Shown here: one piece after another, positions 36,392 to 44,943 of the stretch
Position numbering within the stretch: position 1 is the first letter of the stretch
Layout: each line of letters starts with the position of its first letter
Program-made: the position numbers and the translations under genes
Notes under the pieces: model-generated
What the model was told of the DNA's origin: nothing
Seen by the model: the letters and a program-made list of their open reading frames with translations, nothing else
Databases searched by the model: none
From: Bradyrhizobium sp. CSS354
Lineage (GTDB): Bacteria; Pseudomonadota; Alphaproteobacteria; Rhizobiales; Xanthobacteraceae
DNA length: 64,000 bases
NCBI RefSeq assembly: GCF_029051725.1
Contig: NZ_JAACFU010000007.1
Location: 309,501 to 373,500 of the forward strand
Direction: 5' to 3'

Positions 36392-36883
36392 TCAATTGCC
36401 CGGCTGGAAGGTGCAATCCGCCCCGCTGCCGTCCTTCCGGCGGATGGCGTTGGGGTCGATCGTGCAGCTCAGCTTCGTCAGGCTCTCGAAATTCGATCCC
36501 GCGGCGCCGTCGGGCGGAATGCCGGCCAGGGCTTCGGTGGCGAAGATCTCGCCGGCCGTGGAGCCATTCACCGTCCTGGTCTTCTTGCCGAATGTGACCT
36601 CGCAGTTCCGCACGGTGATGTCGACATTGCCGGCGCGACAGATGATTCGATCGGCGGTCACCACGATCGGCTTCTTGTAGGGAATGTCGCTGTTGGCGGC
36701 GAACAGCATCGCCATTGCCTTCTTCTCGGCGCCGGACAGGGCCGACGACAGCGGCGCGATCACCCCCGCGAGCGCCAGCGCCGTCGAGCCCGAGACTTTT
36801 CCGGGCGTCGCGTCGGATGCATCGACGCCGGAGGCGGTTGCGACAACGAGGGCGCAGGCGAGGATCAATCGACCGGCTTTCAT
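36392..36883 (-). CDS. Secreted hypothetical protein with four cysteines
   Basis: 163 residues from ATG 36883 (MKAGRLILACALVVATASGVDA, signal peptide); the frame opens seven codons further upstream. The mature part contains an alanine/leucine-rich helix (STALALAGVIAPLSSALSGAEKKAM) and a beta-rich half with Cys in IICRAG, RNCEVTF, KLSCTID and GADCTF, consistent with two disulfides outside the cytoplasm. I do not recognise a family. It lies just upstream, on the same strand, of the hydrolase-fold gene at 36256 (135 bases between). Confidence 0.65.
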   Translation of the reverse strand: MKAGRLILACALVVATASGVDASDATPGKVSGSTALALAGVIAPLSSALSGAEKKAMAMLFAANSDIPYKKPIVVTADRIICRAGNVDITVRNCEVTFGKKTRTVNGSTAGEIFATEALAGIPPDGAAGSNFESLTKLSCTIDPNAIRRKDGSGADCTFQPGN

Positions 36884-37114
36884 CTTGCCTCCCTGGACCT
36901 GCAATCGCGGCTTCCCTCCCGCGCGGCGCGTGGAACCAGTTTAGCACGTAAACGCGAATTGGAAGGCAGGTTCGCCCCGCCTTGCGCCCTTGCGGGGTGC
37001 GGCTGTTTTGCCCCGAGGTGTCAAACGGTTATGCCGCGAGGCCGAGCCTCGCGCCGACACGACCGTTCTACTGTGCATGGGGTTGTTTTCGCGTTTTTTT
37101 GTTTGGCCGGCGGG

Positions 37115-37684
37115 TCAGGCCTGCTTCATCGTCCGGAAGGTGATGGAATAGCGGCGCGCCTCGACCGGCGGGATGCTGTGCTCCCATTGCGACCGCGCTT
37201 CGCCGTCCATCATGTAAAGCGAGCGCGGCCGGGCTTCGAGCGTGTGGCGCTCCCATTTGTCGCCGCTACGGCGGCGGAAGCGGAATTTGCAGGACGAGCC
37301 CAGCGACAGGCCGAGGATTTTGTCGAAATGCGGCTTGTCGCGATGCCAGCCGATGCCGACGCCGGCCTCGTATTCGGTGCAGAGCACCTGCCGCACGCTG
37401 CCGCCGGCGAGACCCGCCCATGCCTCGACCTGCCGCGCGACGGGGAGGACCCAGTCCGGGATCGGCTCGGCCTCGGCCAGCCGCTGCGCTGTGTAGTCAT
37501 AGCGATAGCCGAAGGACGCCACCCGGCGGTTGCCCTCGAAGGCGCCGAACTGGAAGCGCTGGAGCGGCAATGCTGCGATGCGGCCAATGAGCGCCTGCTC
37601 GAAGGCGGCCTTGACGAAGTCATCGGCATAGCGAAGGCCGGCAGGCCCTGCTTGCGGATCGGCGAACAAACCAAGCTGCGTCAT
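37115..37684 (-). CDS. alkB: AlkB-family 2-oxoglutarate/Fe(II) dioxygenase
   Basis: 189 residues from ATG 37684; an in-frame ATG at 37693 is nearly as likely. Seen: the iron-binding WHRDKPHFD (His-x-Asp) near 116-124, preceded by YEAGVGIG, a distal His in WEHSIPPVEARRYSITFRTM, and the Arg pair at the end that binds 2-oxoglutarate. The family removes methyl groups from alkylated bases by oxidation. The length (about 190) places it with the short rhizobial AlkB homologues rather than E. coli AlkB (216). No ada gene is close. Divergent from the 46-residue membrane protein at 37764. Confidence 0.9.
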   Translation of the reverse strand: MTQLGLFADPQAGPAGLRYADDFVKAAFEQALIGRIAALPLQRFQFGAFEGNRRVASFGYRYDYTAQRLAEAEPIPDWVLPVARQVEAWAGLAGGSVRQVLCTEYEAGVGIGWHRDKPHFDKILGLSLGSSCKFRFRRRSGDKWERHTLEARPRSLYMMDGEARSQWEHSIPPVEARRYSITFRTMKQA

Positions 37685-37763
37685 TCCTCGCATTTCCGTG
37701 ATGGAACCTAATGGTGGCTGATGCGACTTACATATGACGCGGAAAGTAACGTGCGAGGCTGTC

Positions 37764-37904
37764 ATGGCAGAGAAGCATACCGCCGATCCGGCAGAGATCA
37801 TGCGGGCGACCGGTCATCCTGAGCTGGAATACGCCGCCGGCTGGACCATCGCCGGCTTGGTCACCATCGGCACCATCGTCGCCGCGTGGGTGTTCGCGAT
37901 CTAG
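37764..37904 (+). CDS. 46-residue single-span membrane protein
   Basis: A short gene: ATG 37764 with GAGG five bases upstream, stop TAG at 37902. The product (MAEKHTADPAEIMRATGHPE, then LEYAAGW...) has a charged 20-residue head and one hydrophobic helix, about residues 25-45, ending WVFAI. Its stop codon overlaps the stop region of the convergent histidine-kinase gene by four bases, and it is divergent from alkB with 79 bases between. The good ribosome-binding site, coding-type third positions and a clean membrane helix argue for a real protein. Function unknown. Confidence 0.7.
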   Translation: MAEKHTADPAEIMRATGHPELEYAAGWTIAGLVTIGTIVAAWVFAI

Positions 37905-39487
37905 CCCATTGGAAACTGGAGCTCGAACGCCGCGCCCCGATCGGTCGGCTTGAGCCTGATCGAGCCGCCATGGCTCGCCATCACCGCGCGCGCAATCGCG
38001 AGCCCCATCCCGGTGCCGCCCTGGTCGCGGCGGGTGGTGAAGAACGCATCGAATATCCTGTCGCGGTTCGGCGCCGAGATCGGCTCGCCGTCATTACTCA
38101 CAGTCAGAAGCAGGGTCGTACGCTCATCGATCGCCTCCAGCCTGATTGTCCCGGCCTTGTGCCGCATCGCATTGTCCACGAGATGCGAAAGCACGATCAG
38201 CGCCTTCTCCGCCGACATGCCGATCATCAGGTCGAGGCTGCCGCTGGCCTTGATTGAGCTCACCGGAAACCGGCTCCTGAGTTCGGCAATCACGGGCGCC
38301 AATTCGGTGCGCTCGTTTTGCGGCAGGCTTTCGGCACGCGCGAGTTCGCGCAGCCGCTGCGCCATCGCTTCCAGCCGCTTTGTGTCGGACAGGATGTTGG
38401 CGATGAACGTCTCCTGCTCGGCCGGCGTCAGGCTGCCCGCTTTGCCCCGAACCGAATCCTGCAATAGCTCCGCGGCGCCCTTGATCGAGGTCAGCGGCGA
38501 TTTCAGCTCGTGGGTGAGATGGGCCGAGAAGGTCGCGATATAGTCCGAGCGCCGCGCCAGCTGCTCGGCCATGCCGAGAAAGCTGTGCGAGAGCTGGGCG
38601 AACTCGCGCGTACCGTAATGTCGGAGCGGCCTGAACGCCTCGCGGTCGCCGCGGCCTATTCGGGTGGCGCGATCGATCAGCTCGCGCATCGGCAGCGTGA
38701 TGGTGCGCGAGAATACGAGGCCGATGGCGATCGTGCCGAGAATCACGGTAAGCCCCGCCAGCACAAACTTGGCCCGCTCCTGGTAGAGATGGTCGAAGAT
38801 GTTGCTCGGCGTCCGCGTCGTGTAGATCACCCCTGCGACGCGGTTGTTGACGATGACAGGCATTGCCGAAAACACGTGGACGCCGAGGCCGCGGCTGAAG
38901 GAATAGATCGACGGCGGCGGCTTGTCGGGCACGCGGTTGCGCAGGGTGGCGCGGTATTGCCCATGCAGCGCGTCGGCGACCTCCTCGATATGGGCGAGCG
39001 ATTGCCCGATCTCCTGCCGCCCGGCGATCACCACGCCTTGGGGATCGAGGATGCGAAAGCCTGCCAGCGTCACCTTCTGGGTCTCGCGGATGATCGGCGT
39101 CAGTCTTGCGCCAATATCGACATAGGCTGGCTGCGCCGGCCGGATTGCTGCTTGCGCGTCGGGTCGCCGCCGCAGCAGGTCGTTGGCGGTGAGGTCGAGC
39201 GCGGGGCGGATCGGGGTGACCTGGTCGCCCGGATCAGGCAGCACGTTCGGTGGCACCTCGGCGCCGAGCGAGAGGCCGCTGTCGAGCCGCGTCGTGACCT
39301 CCTGCGCGTAGATCGTCGCGAGCACGCGGCTCTGTGCGATCAGCTCGGCCTGGGTCTGGCGGATCAGCTGGTTGTCGTAGAGGCGAAAGAAGAACAGGCC
39401 GACCAGCGGCAGCACGCCGACGGTCGCCAGTACCGTGAAGATCACGAGGGTGAGCGATGGCCGCCATTTGTCGGGCGCGGCGCTCAT
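37901..39487 (-). CDS. CreC-like sensor histidine kinase
   Basis: 528 residues. Helix at about 13-33, a periplasmic domain of about 200 residues with a dCache/CreC-like SIYSFSRGLGVHVFSAMPVIVNNRVAGVIYTTR end, a second helix near 243-262, HAMP, then HisKA with the phosphoacceptor His in FSAHLTHELKSPLTSIKGA, and HATPase motifs (HLVDNAMRHKAG; FDAFFTTRRDQGGTGMGLAIAR). Overlaps the upstream response-regulator gene by four bases, so the pair is translationally coupled. The ligand is unknown; in E. coli CreC responds to carbon status and to cell-wall stress. Confidence 0.92.
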   Translation of the reverse strand: MSAAPDKWRPSLTLVIFTVLATVGVLPLVGLFFFRLYDNQLIRQTQAELIAQSRVLATIYAQEVTTRLDSGLSLGAEVPPNVLPDPGDQVTPIRPALDLTANDLLRRRPDAQAAIRPAQPAYVDIGARLTPIIRETQKVTLAGFRILDPQGVVIAGRQEIGQSLAHIEEVADALHGQYRATLRNRVPDKPPPSIYSFSRGLGVHVFSAMPVIVNNRVAGVIYTTRTPSNIFDHLYQERAKFVLAGLTVILGTIAIGLVFSRTITLPMRELIDRATRIGRGDREAFRPLRHYGTREFAQLSHSFLGMAEQLARRSDYIATFSAHLTHELKSPLTSIKGAAELLQDSVRGKAGSLTPAEQETFIANILSDTKRLEAMAQRLRELARAESLPQNERTELAPVIAELRSRFPVSSIKASGSLDLMIGMSAEKALIVLSHLVDNAMRHKAGTIRLEAIDERTTLLLTVSNDGEPISAPNRDRIFDAFFTTRRDQGGTGMGLAIARAVMASHGGSIRLKPTDRGAAFELQFPMG

Positions 39488-40188
39488 GCCTCCTTCTCGC
39501 AGCGGCCGAGCTTGAAACCGACGCCGTGGATGGTCTCGATGACGTTGTCACAGGCCAGTGCCGCGAGCTTGGCACGGATGTTGCGGATGTGGCTGTCGAT
39601 GGTGCGGTCGGAGACCTGGATGTTGAGCTGGTAGGCGGCCCGCATCAGCTGCTCGCGATTGAACACGGAGGTCGGCCGGGTCAGGAACGCGCGCAAGATA
39701 CCGAACTCGATCGTGGTCAGCTTCAGCCGCGTGCCGGCGAAGGTCGCGACATGCTGCTCGGGGTCGATCAGCAGGCCGCCTTGCGCGAGTGCCGACGGCC
39801 CCGGCTTGGCCTCGCCATTGCGCGGGCCGAGCCGGCGCAGGATGACGTTGACCCGCGCCACCAGCTCGCGTGGGCTGAAGGGCTTTGTCACATAGTCGTC
39901 GCCGCCGATCTCGAGGCCGAGGATGCGGTCGATCTCCTCGTCGCGGGCCGACAGGAACAGGATTGGAACGTCGGAGCTCTTGCGCACCTCGCGGCAGACG
40001 TCGAGGCCGTCGAATTCGGGCATGCCGATGTCGAGTACGATCAGATCAGGCTTGTCGGCGGCAAAGCGGCTCAGCGCCTCCTTGCCGTCGCGCGCCTCGA
40101 TCACGTCCATGCCGGCTTTCTCCAAAGCGACGCGGATGACCTCGCGGATATGGCCTTCGTCGTCGACGATGAGAATGCGATGCGCCAA
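39484..40188 (-). CDS. OmpR/PhoB-type response regulator (CreB-like)
   Basis: 234 residues. Receiver at 1-120 with DDE near 9-11, phosphoacceptor Asp in LIVLDIGMPEFDG, Thr/Ser in LFLSARDEE and Lys in YVTKPFSPREL; C-terminal winged-helix DNA-binding domain at about 135-230 (TTIEFGILRAFLTRPTSVFNREQLM, RTIDSHIRNIRAKL). Paired with the overlapping kinase gene. It lies 19 bases downstream of the DUF4173 membrane protein, so the three form one operon; targets are unknown. Confidence 0.95.
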   Translation of the reverse strand: MAHRILIVDDEGHIREVIRVALEKAGMDVIEARDGKEALSRFAADKPDLIVLDIGMPEFDGLDVCREVRKSSDVPILFLSARDEEIDRILGLEIGGDDYVTKPFSPRELVARVNVILRRLGPRNGEAKPGPSALAQGGLLIDPEQHVATFAGTRLKLTTIEFGILRAFLTRPTSVFNREQLMRAAYQLNIQVSDRTIDSHIRNIRAKLAALACDNVIETIHGVGFKLGRCEKEA

Positions 40189-40207
40189 GAACCTCTCCGC
40201 TGCCTCG

Positions 40208-41698
40208 TCAGCCCGCCGGCCGAGCTTTCGCCAGCGCGTCCAGCCTGCGCTGGAGCCGCCAATTCCGGAAGCCCCAGCTCCGCCAAGCCAGATCCTGAGG
40301 CTGGACTTCTACAAGCCGATCGCGCCGCGACACAAGGCAGTTGTCGCCCGGGCGATGAGCGATGACCTTGTCGAGGGCAGGCAGCGCCTGCGGCCCGAGT
40401 GTGAGGAGATAGTCGGCGTCGATGTTCAAGCCCTTACCGGACATTTCGTTGCTGTGGCTCAGATTATAGTCGGCGATGAAGGCATCGAAGTTCACCAGCG
40501 AGCAGCCATACAGCGCGATCGTTAACGCGATCAGATTGGTGCCGACGAGCCATTGGTTGGGCTTGTCGAGCACGATACGGGCGACGATCAGGATCAGCCC
40601 GAGCGCCACCAGCCCCATCCAGATGAAGGCTGCGATGCGCCAGTAGGTCAGCATGTAGATGTCGACGTAAAGGTCGAGGCGAAGGATGGAGGAGGCGACC
40701 AGCAGGACGTTCTGTCCCACCCAGAGATAGACCAGCGGCCGGATGATCTTCGATTTCTCGGCCGGGCCGCCCGGACGCATCGCCACCAGCACGAAGGCGG
40801 CGGCGAGCAGGGCGGTGGCGATCAGTGGGTAGGCGCCGCGATGGGCATAGGCGGCATAAGTCATGTTGGCCGGCAGCGCGACATGGCCCCAGAGGTAGAT
40901 GCCGTCGAGAATGGACTGTGCCGCGAACAGCAGATTGAACAGGATCAGCGAACGCAGGATGGTGGACGGGCCCAGGAACTCAGCTGAGACTTGCGACTGC
41001 AGCGGCGGCGGCACGGGGATGTCTGCGATGGTCGTGGTGACAATCTCTCTGCGCCGCCAGCGCACATGGATGAACGGCCAGACCAGCGACAGCATCATGG
41101 TCCAGAACAGCACGCGCGGAATGCTGACATAGTCGAGGATGAGCTTTGGATTGAGCAGGAACACCCACTGCTCGATCAATGGATTGGCTGCGGCGAACAG
41201 TGCGATGAAGACGGTGCTCAGCGCTGCAGGCAGAAGCCAGAGTGCGATGCTCCGAGTGAGTGCCGACATGTTGAAGATTTGAAGCGCTTCGGGGAACACC
41301 CTGAAGGGCCCGAACAGGACAAAGTTTCGTATCGCCCGGGCACGGTCCGCGAAGCCCGTCGTCTCCGAATTGGTCGCGAGCAGCAGTGCCATGAGCAGCG
41401 CCGCGACGAGGATCAGGAAGGACAGCGCATTGAGCTCCTCTGTCGCCGGCACGAGACCGGCGACGAGAATGGCCGCGCTGGTGATGCCGCGTCGCAGGTC
41501 CAGCGCCGCATGATTGAACAGCATCGACACGCAAGCCGTCGCGATCGCAAAGAGCGTCAGCGATAGGCCGATCCGTGGGCCATAGAACAGCCAGTCGGCG
41601 ACCGCGGCCAGTGCCAGTGCGAGACCAAGCTTGGCAGGAATGGAGGAAGGCCTGATCGGCTGGAGGTCCGCTGCTATCGTCGTAGCCAGGCTCGTCAT
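40208..41698 (-). CDS. DUF4173/DUF4153-type polytopic membrane protein
   Basis: 496 residues from ATG 41698; the frame is open 11 codons further. At least ten hydrophobic segments, with the family block YLWGHVALPANMTYAAYAHRGAYPLIATALL in the middle and a charged cytoplasmic tail of about 90 residues (LTLGPQALPALDKVIAHRP...). Function is unknown for the family. Being the first gene of an operon with the CreBC-like pair, it may be its signal partner or its main target, in the position that CreD takes in E. coli; this is inference. Confidence 0.85.
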   Translation of the reverse strand: MTSLATTIAADLQPIRPSSIPAKLGLALALAAVADWLFYGPRIGLSLTLFAIATACVSMLFNHAALDLRRGITSAAILVAGLVPATEELNALSFLILVAALLMALLLATNSETTGFADRARAIRNFVLFGPFRVFPEALQIFNMSALTRSIALWLLPAALSTVFIALFAAANPLIEQWVFLLNPKLILDYVSIPRVLFWTMMLSLVWPFIHVRWRRREIVTTTIADIPVPPPLQSQVSAEFLGPSTILRSLILFNLLFAAQSILDGIYLWGHVALPANMTYAAYAHRGAYPLIATALLAAAFVLVAMRPGGPAEKSKIIRPLVYLWVGQNVLLVASSILRLDLYVDIYMLTYWRIAAFIWMGLVALGLILIVARIVLDKPNQWLVGTNLIALTIALYGCSLVNFDAFIADYNLSHSNEMSGKGLNIDADYLLTLGPQALPALDKVIAHRPGDNCLVSRRDRLVEVQPQDLAWRSWGFRNWRLQRRLDALAKARPAG

Positions 41699-41885
41699 GT
41701 CCAGAAGACCTTTCGTGAATGGTGGCATCACGAAGTCTGAACGTCGTTCGTGCAGAAGGTGAGATCGTCGTCTGCACGGTTTCAGGAGTCTTTTGCAGAT
41801 TTCGTGCAGGCGCGCTTTTGGTCCTTACGCGGCGCAAATCGCTTTGATAGGTGCGATGCGTTCATCACATTGGGCGTGACGCATC

Positions 41886-43229
41886 ATGCAATCCCTCAAC
41901 CGCATCGGTCTCATTCTGCTCTGGCTTGCCGCGCCTCTCGTCGCATTTGCGGCCGCGAACAAGAACGATCCCTATCTGCTCGTGCTGCGCGGCGCTGGAA
42001 ACATCGCGGTTGTCGTCACAAGCATCGTGATCGTCATCGTGCTGCTGCGCCGCGGGCGTTGGCGCAGCACCGTGGGCAAGCTGCTCGTCATGCTCTGGTG
42101 CGCTCCGCCGCTCCTGATGTCGGCGGCGCATCTGAAATTCGAACTGCGCAAGCACGATGTGCTTGCCGCCAGTACGGCCGAGGCGCGTCAGCTCGGGCCT
42201 CACTTCATGGTCGGTTATTCCTCCTTCCCGGAGGTCGCGCGCCTTGCCGAGCAGGGTTTGATCGGCGGTGTCTACGTCACCCGGCACAACATCCGGGGCC
42301 TGACCGCCGAGGCGCTGCGTGCCGAGATCGCGGCGCTCCAGGACAAGCGGCGAGCCGCCGGGTTGCCGCCGCTGGTGGTCGCCGCGGACCAGGAGGGCGG
42401 CATCGTCGGGCACCTTGCGCCGCCGTTGACGAAGCTGCCGGCGCTGGCGACGCTTGCCGGGCTTGCCCCCGATGACCAGCAGGCCAAAGCAGCAGAGTTC
42501 GGCCGCATCCACGGACGTGAACTCGCCGGGCTCGGCGTCAACCTCAATCTCGCACCGGTGCTCGATCTCAAGCCGCCGGTCCGGCGCAATCGCCTCGATT
42601 TCCACACGTTGATCGGCCAGCGCGCGATTGCGTCCGATCCAGCTGTCGTCGGCGCGATCGCGAGCGCTTATGTGCGCGGGCTGGAAGAATCCGGCGTCGG
42701 CGCCACGCTCAAGCATTTTCCCGGCATCGGGCGCGTGCGCACCGACACGCACCATTTCAGCGCCAACCTCGACGCGCCGGTGAAGGAGTTGGAGGCAACC
42801 GACTGGCTTCCGTTCCGCGAGGTGCTGTCGCATTCGCGCAGCGCGCTCATGGTCGGACATGTCACGCTCACGGCCGTCGATCCCGACCGAGCCGCCTCGC
42901 ATTCGAAGCGCGTCGTCGAGGGGATCATCCGAGACAAATGGGGCTATCAGGGTATCGTCATGACCGACGATCTCGTGATGGGCGCGATCTATCAGCACGA
43001 CGTCTGCCAGGCCGTGGTCGAGGCCATCAACGCGGGCGTCGATTTGCTGCTGGTCGCCTATGACGGCGCGCAATTCTACCGGATTTTCGCTTGTGCCCTG
43101 GATGGATCGCGGCAAGGCAAGCTCGATGCGGCGATGCTGCGCGTGAGCGAGGCGCGGTTCGCGCGCGGTTTCCCGTCCGAGCAGACGCGAGCCGCCTCAC
43201 GCCCTGTGAACGTCGCGGGTCAAGACTAG
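41886..43229 (+). CDS. Membrane-anchored GH3 beta-N-acetylhexosaminidase (NagZ-like)
   Basis: 447 residues with two N-terminal hydrophobic helices (about 5-22 and 40-55). The GH3 catalytic TIM barrel shows VVAADQEGGIVGHLAPPLTKLP, GVNLNLAPVLDL, ATLKHFPGIGRVRTDTHH (the mobile-loop Asp-His pair typical of NagZ) and GIVMTDDLVMGAI with the nucleophile Asp. These residues support hydrolysis of terminal N-acetylglucosamine from glycans. The membrane anchor and missing second GH3 domain suggest envelope placement, on the periplasmic side if the helices form a hairpin or signal anchor. Divergent from the DUF4173-CreBC operon, which may hint at a shared envelope-stress role. The end overlaps a convergent gene by four bases. 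Confidence 0.9.
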   Translation: MQSLNRIGLILLWLAAPLVAFAAANKNDPYLLVLRGAGNIAVVVTSIVIVIVLLRRGRWRSTVGKLLVMLWCAPPLLMSAAHLKFELRKHDVLAASTAEARQLGPHFMVGYSSFPEVARLAEQGLIGGVYVTRHNIRGLTAEALRAEIAALQDKRRAAGLPPLVVAADQEGGIVGHLAPPLTKLPALATLAGLAPDDQQAKAAEFGRIHGRELAGLGVNLNLAPVLDLKPPVRRNRLDFHTLIGQRAIASDPAVVGAIASAYVRGLEESGVGATLKHFPGIGRVRTDTHHFSANLDAPVKELEATDWLPFREVLSHSRSALMVGHVTLTAVDPDRAASHSKRVVEGIIRDKWGYQGIVMTDDLVMGAIYQHDVCQAVVEAINAGVDLLLVAYDGAQFYRIFACALDGSRQGKLDAAMLRVSEARFARGFPSEQTRAASRPVNVAGQD

Positions 43230-44848
43230 CCCTTTGCGAACTGACGGTAGTCAGGCTCGCGATGAAACCAGAATTCGTAGCCGGTGATGGCCTTCTGCAT
43301 GGCGACATCGTGGATCGGCTGGTTGAGCGGAATGACGGGAACGTCGCGCATGCAGAGCGCGATGAAATCCTTCACGGTCTTGTCGTACTCGGCAAAATCC
43401 GTGGTGAACCGTGCCTTGTCGATCAGCGCGTCCATTTCCTTGTTCTGGTAGGAGGAGATGTTGAAGATCGAGTTGTTGCCGTGGAAATTCCAGTAGAAGT
43501 AATATTCGGGGTAATCGAGCCAGCCGCTGAAACGGTTCAGCGCGAGGGGGAGCTCCTTCTTGTTCAGCGTGGTGCGCCAGTTCGCGCCGGGAATCTTTTC
43601 GATTGCCGCCTTGATTCCGATCTTGGCGAGGCTCTCCTGGATCAGGATCGCGGTCGGCTCGCCGACCGTGGCCGTGCCGGTGTCGAGCGACAACGTCGTC
43701 TCTAGCCCTGACTCGAAGCCTGCCTCCTTCATCAAGGCTTTGGCCTTGTCGAGATCGGTGACATAGGGAAACGCCTGTGGCCAGACCGGCTTGGAGACGT
43801 CTGCTGCTCCGCCATACATGGGAACGGCACGTCCGAAGAACGCGCTGTTCTGGATCTGCTCATAGGGCATCGCCCAGGCGACGGCCTGGCGCAGCTTCAC
43901 ATTGTCGAACGGCGGCTTTGCCGTGTTCAGCGCGACGGACCAGAGCGCATTCGGGATCGGCACGCCCGAGACCTTGACCTTGCCCTCCTTGATGATCTGC
44001 TCGAAGTCACGCGGCGCGAAGCCGCTGGAGATATCCGCATCGCCTCGTTCCAGCATGGCGCGGCGAGTGCCGGCGGAGGGGACGTCGCGCGCGATCACGC
44101 GCTTGAGCTTCGGGAGAGGTCCGCTCTTCCAATCGTCGAAGCGCGCCAGCACGGTCTCGCTGCCCGGCTTCCAGCTTTCGATCCTGTAAGCGCCGCCGCC
44201 CGCCTCGTTGGTCCTGAGCCAGGCCAGTGCCCATGGGTCTTCCGCGGTCGCGTTCTTTTTCGCGAGCTCCGAGTTGATGATGAAGGGCACGACCACAGCG
44301 ACGTTGAACAGCAGCATCTTGTCTTGGCGCACATAGTCGATGCGGAAGGTGTGGTCGTCGATCACGACGAACTGCTCGGGCTTTTCCAGCGACCCCGCCG
44401 ACATCTGAAAGGTCGGAAAGCCGCCGACCTTCACCGCGCGGTCGAACGACCATTTGACGTCTTTCGCGGTGACCGGCGTGCCGTCGTGAAATTTTGCGTC
44501 CTTCCGCAATTTGAAAGTGCAGGACATGCCGTCGGCCGCAACCTCCCAGCTCTCGGCGAGTTCAGGCGCGAGCTTTTCGCGGTCATAAGACAGCGTGCCG
44601 TCGGGGAGCGTCTTGGAGGCGTAGCTCAGCAGGCGGTCGTAGCAATTCCAGGACAGCCCGTTCACGGTCTGATTGGAGCCGACGCCCTGCATATCGAGCG
44701 AGTTTGGCCCGAGCTCCTGCACCACCAGCAGCGTCTCCGCTCGCCCTTGCGCCGAGGCAAAGCGCGGAGCAAGGGCGGTCATTCCGGCGATGCCAAGTCC
44801 GCCGAGCATCACGTTGCGGCGGCTCAGGTCGGAAGATGATGCGCTCAT
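43226..44848 (-). CDS. ABC transporter peptide/nickel-type substrate-binding protein (SBP family 5)
   Basis: 540 residues from ATG 44848 with GAGG five bases upstream. The N-terminus SSDLSRRNVMLGGLGIAGM carries twin arginines followed by a hydrophobic stretch, a probable Tat signal. Mature protein shows family-5 features: ELAESWEVAADGMSCTFKLRKDAKFHDGTPVTAKDVKWSFDR near 90-130 and the late YYFYWNFHGNNSIFNISSYQNKEMDALIDKA. It binds an oligopeptide-like or other organic ligand. No permease genes adjoin. It follows the dihydropyrimidinase gene by 95 bases on the same strand, suggesting uptake of a hydantoin, pyrimidine or related amide. Confidence 0.93.
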   Translation of the reverse strand: MSASSSDLSRRNVMLGGLGIAGMTALAPRFASAQGRAETLLVVQELGPNSLDMQGVGSNQTVNGLSWNCYDRLLSYASKTLPDGTLSYDREKLAPELAESWEVAADGMSCTFKLRKDAKFHDGTPVTAKDVKWSFDRAVKVGGFPTFQMSAGSLEKPEQFVVIDDHTFRIDYVRQDKMLLFNVAVVVPFIINSELAKKNATAEDPWALAWLRTNEAGGGAYRIESWKPGSETVLARFDDWKSGPLPKLKRVIARDVPSAGTRRAMLERGDADISSGFAPRDFEQIIKEGKVKVSGVPIPNALWSVALNTAKPPFDNVKLRQAVAWAMPYEQIQNSAFFGRAVPMYGGAADVSKPVWPQAFPYVTDLDKAKALMKEAGFESGLETTLSLDTGTATVGEPTAILIQESLAKIGIKAAIEKIPGANWRTTLNKKELPLALNRFSGWLDYPEYYFYWNFHGNNSIFNISSYQNKEMDALIDKARFTTDFAEYDKTVKDFIALCMRDVPVIPLNQPIHDVAMQKAITGYEFWFHREPDYRQFAKG

Positions 44849-44943
44849 GGGTGCCTCGCTCTTGAGAGATTTGCACCCTAAAGAGGCAAGGCGCATGCCA
44901 TCGGCCGCGCTTCACGGCGCCGCATCCGGTGCGCATCTCAGCT

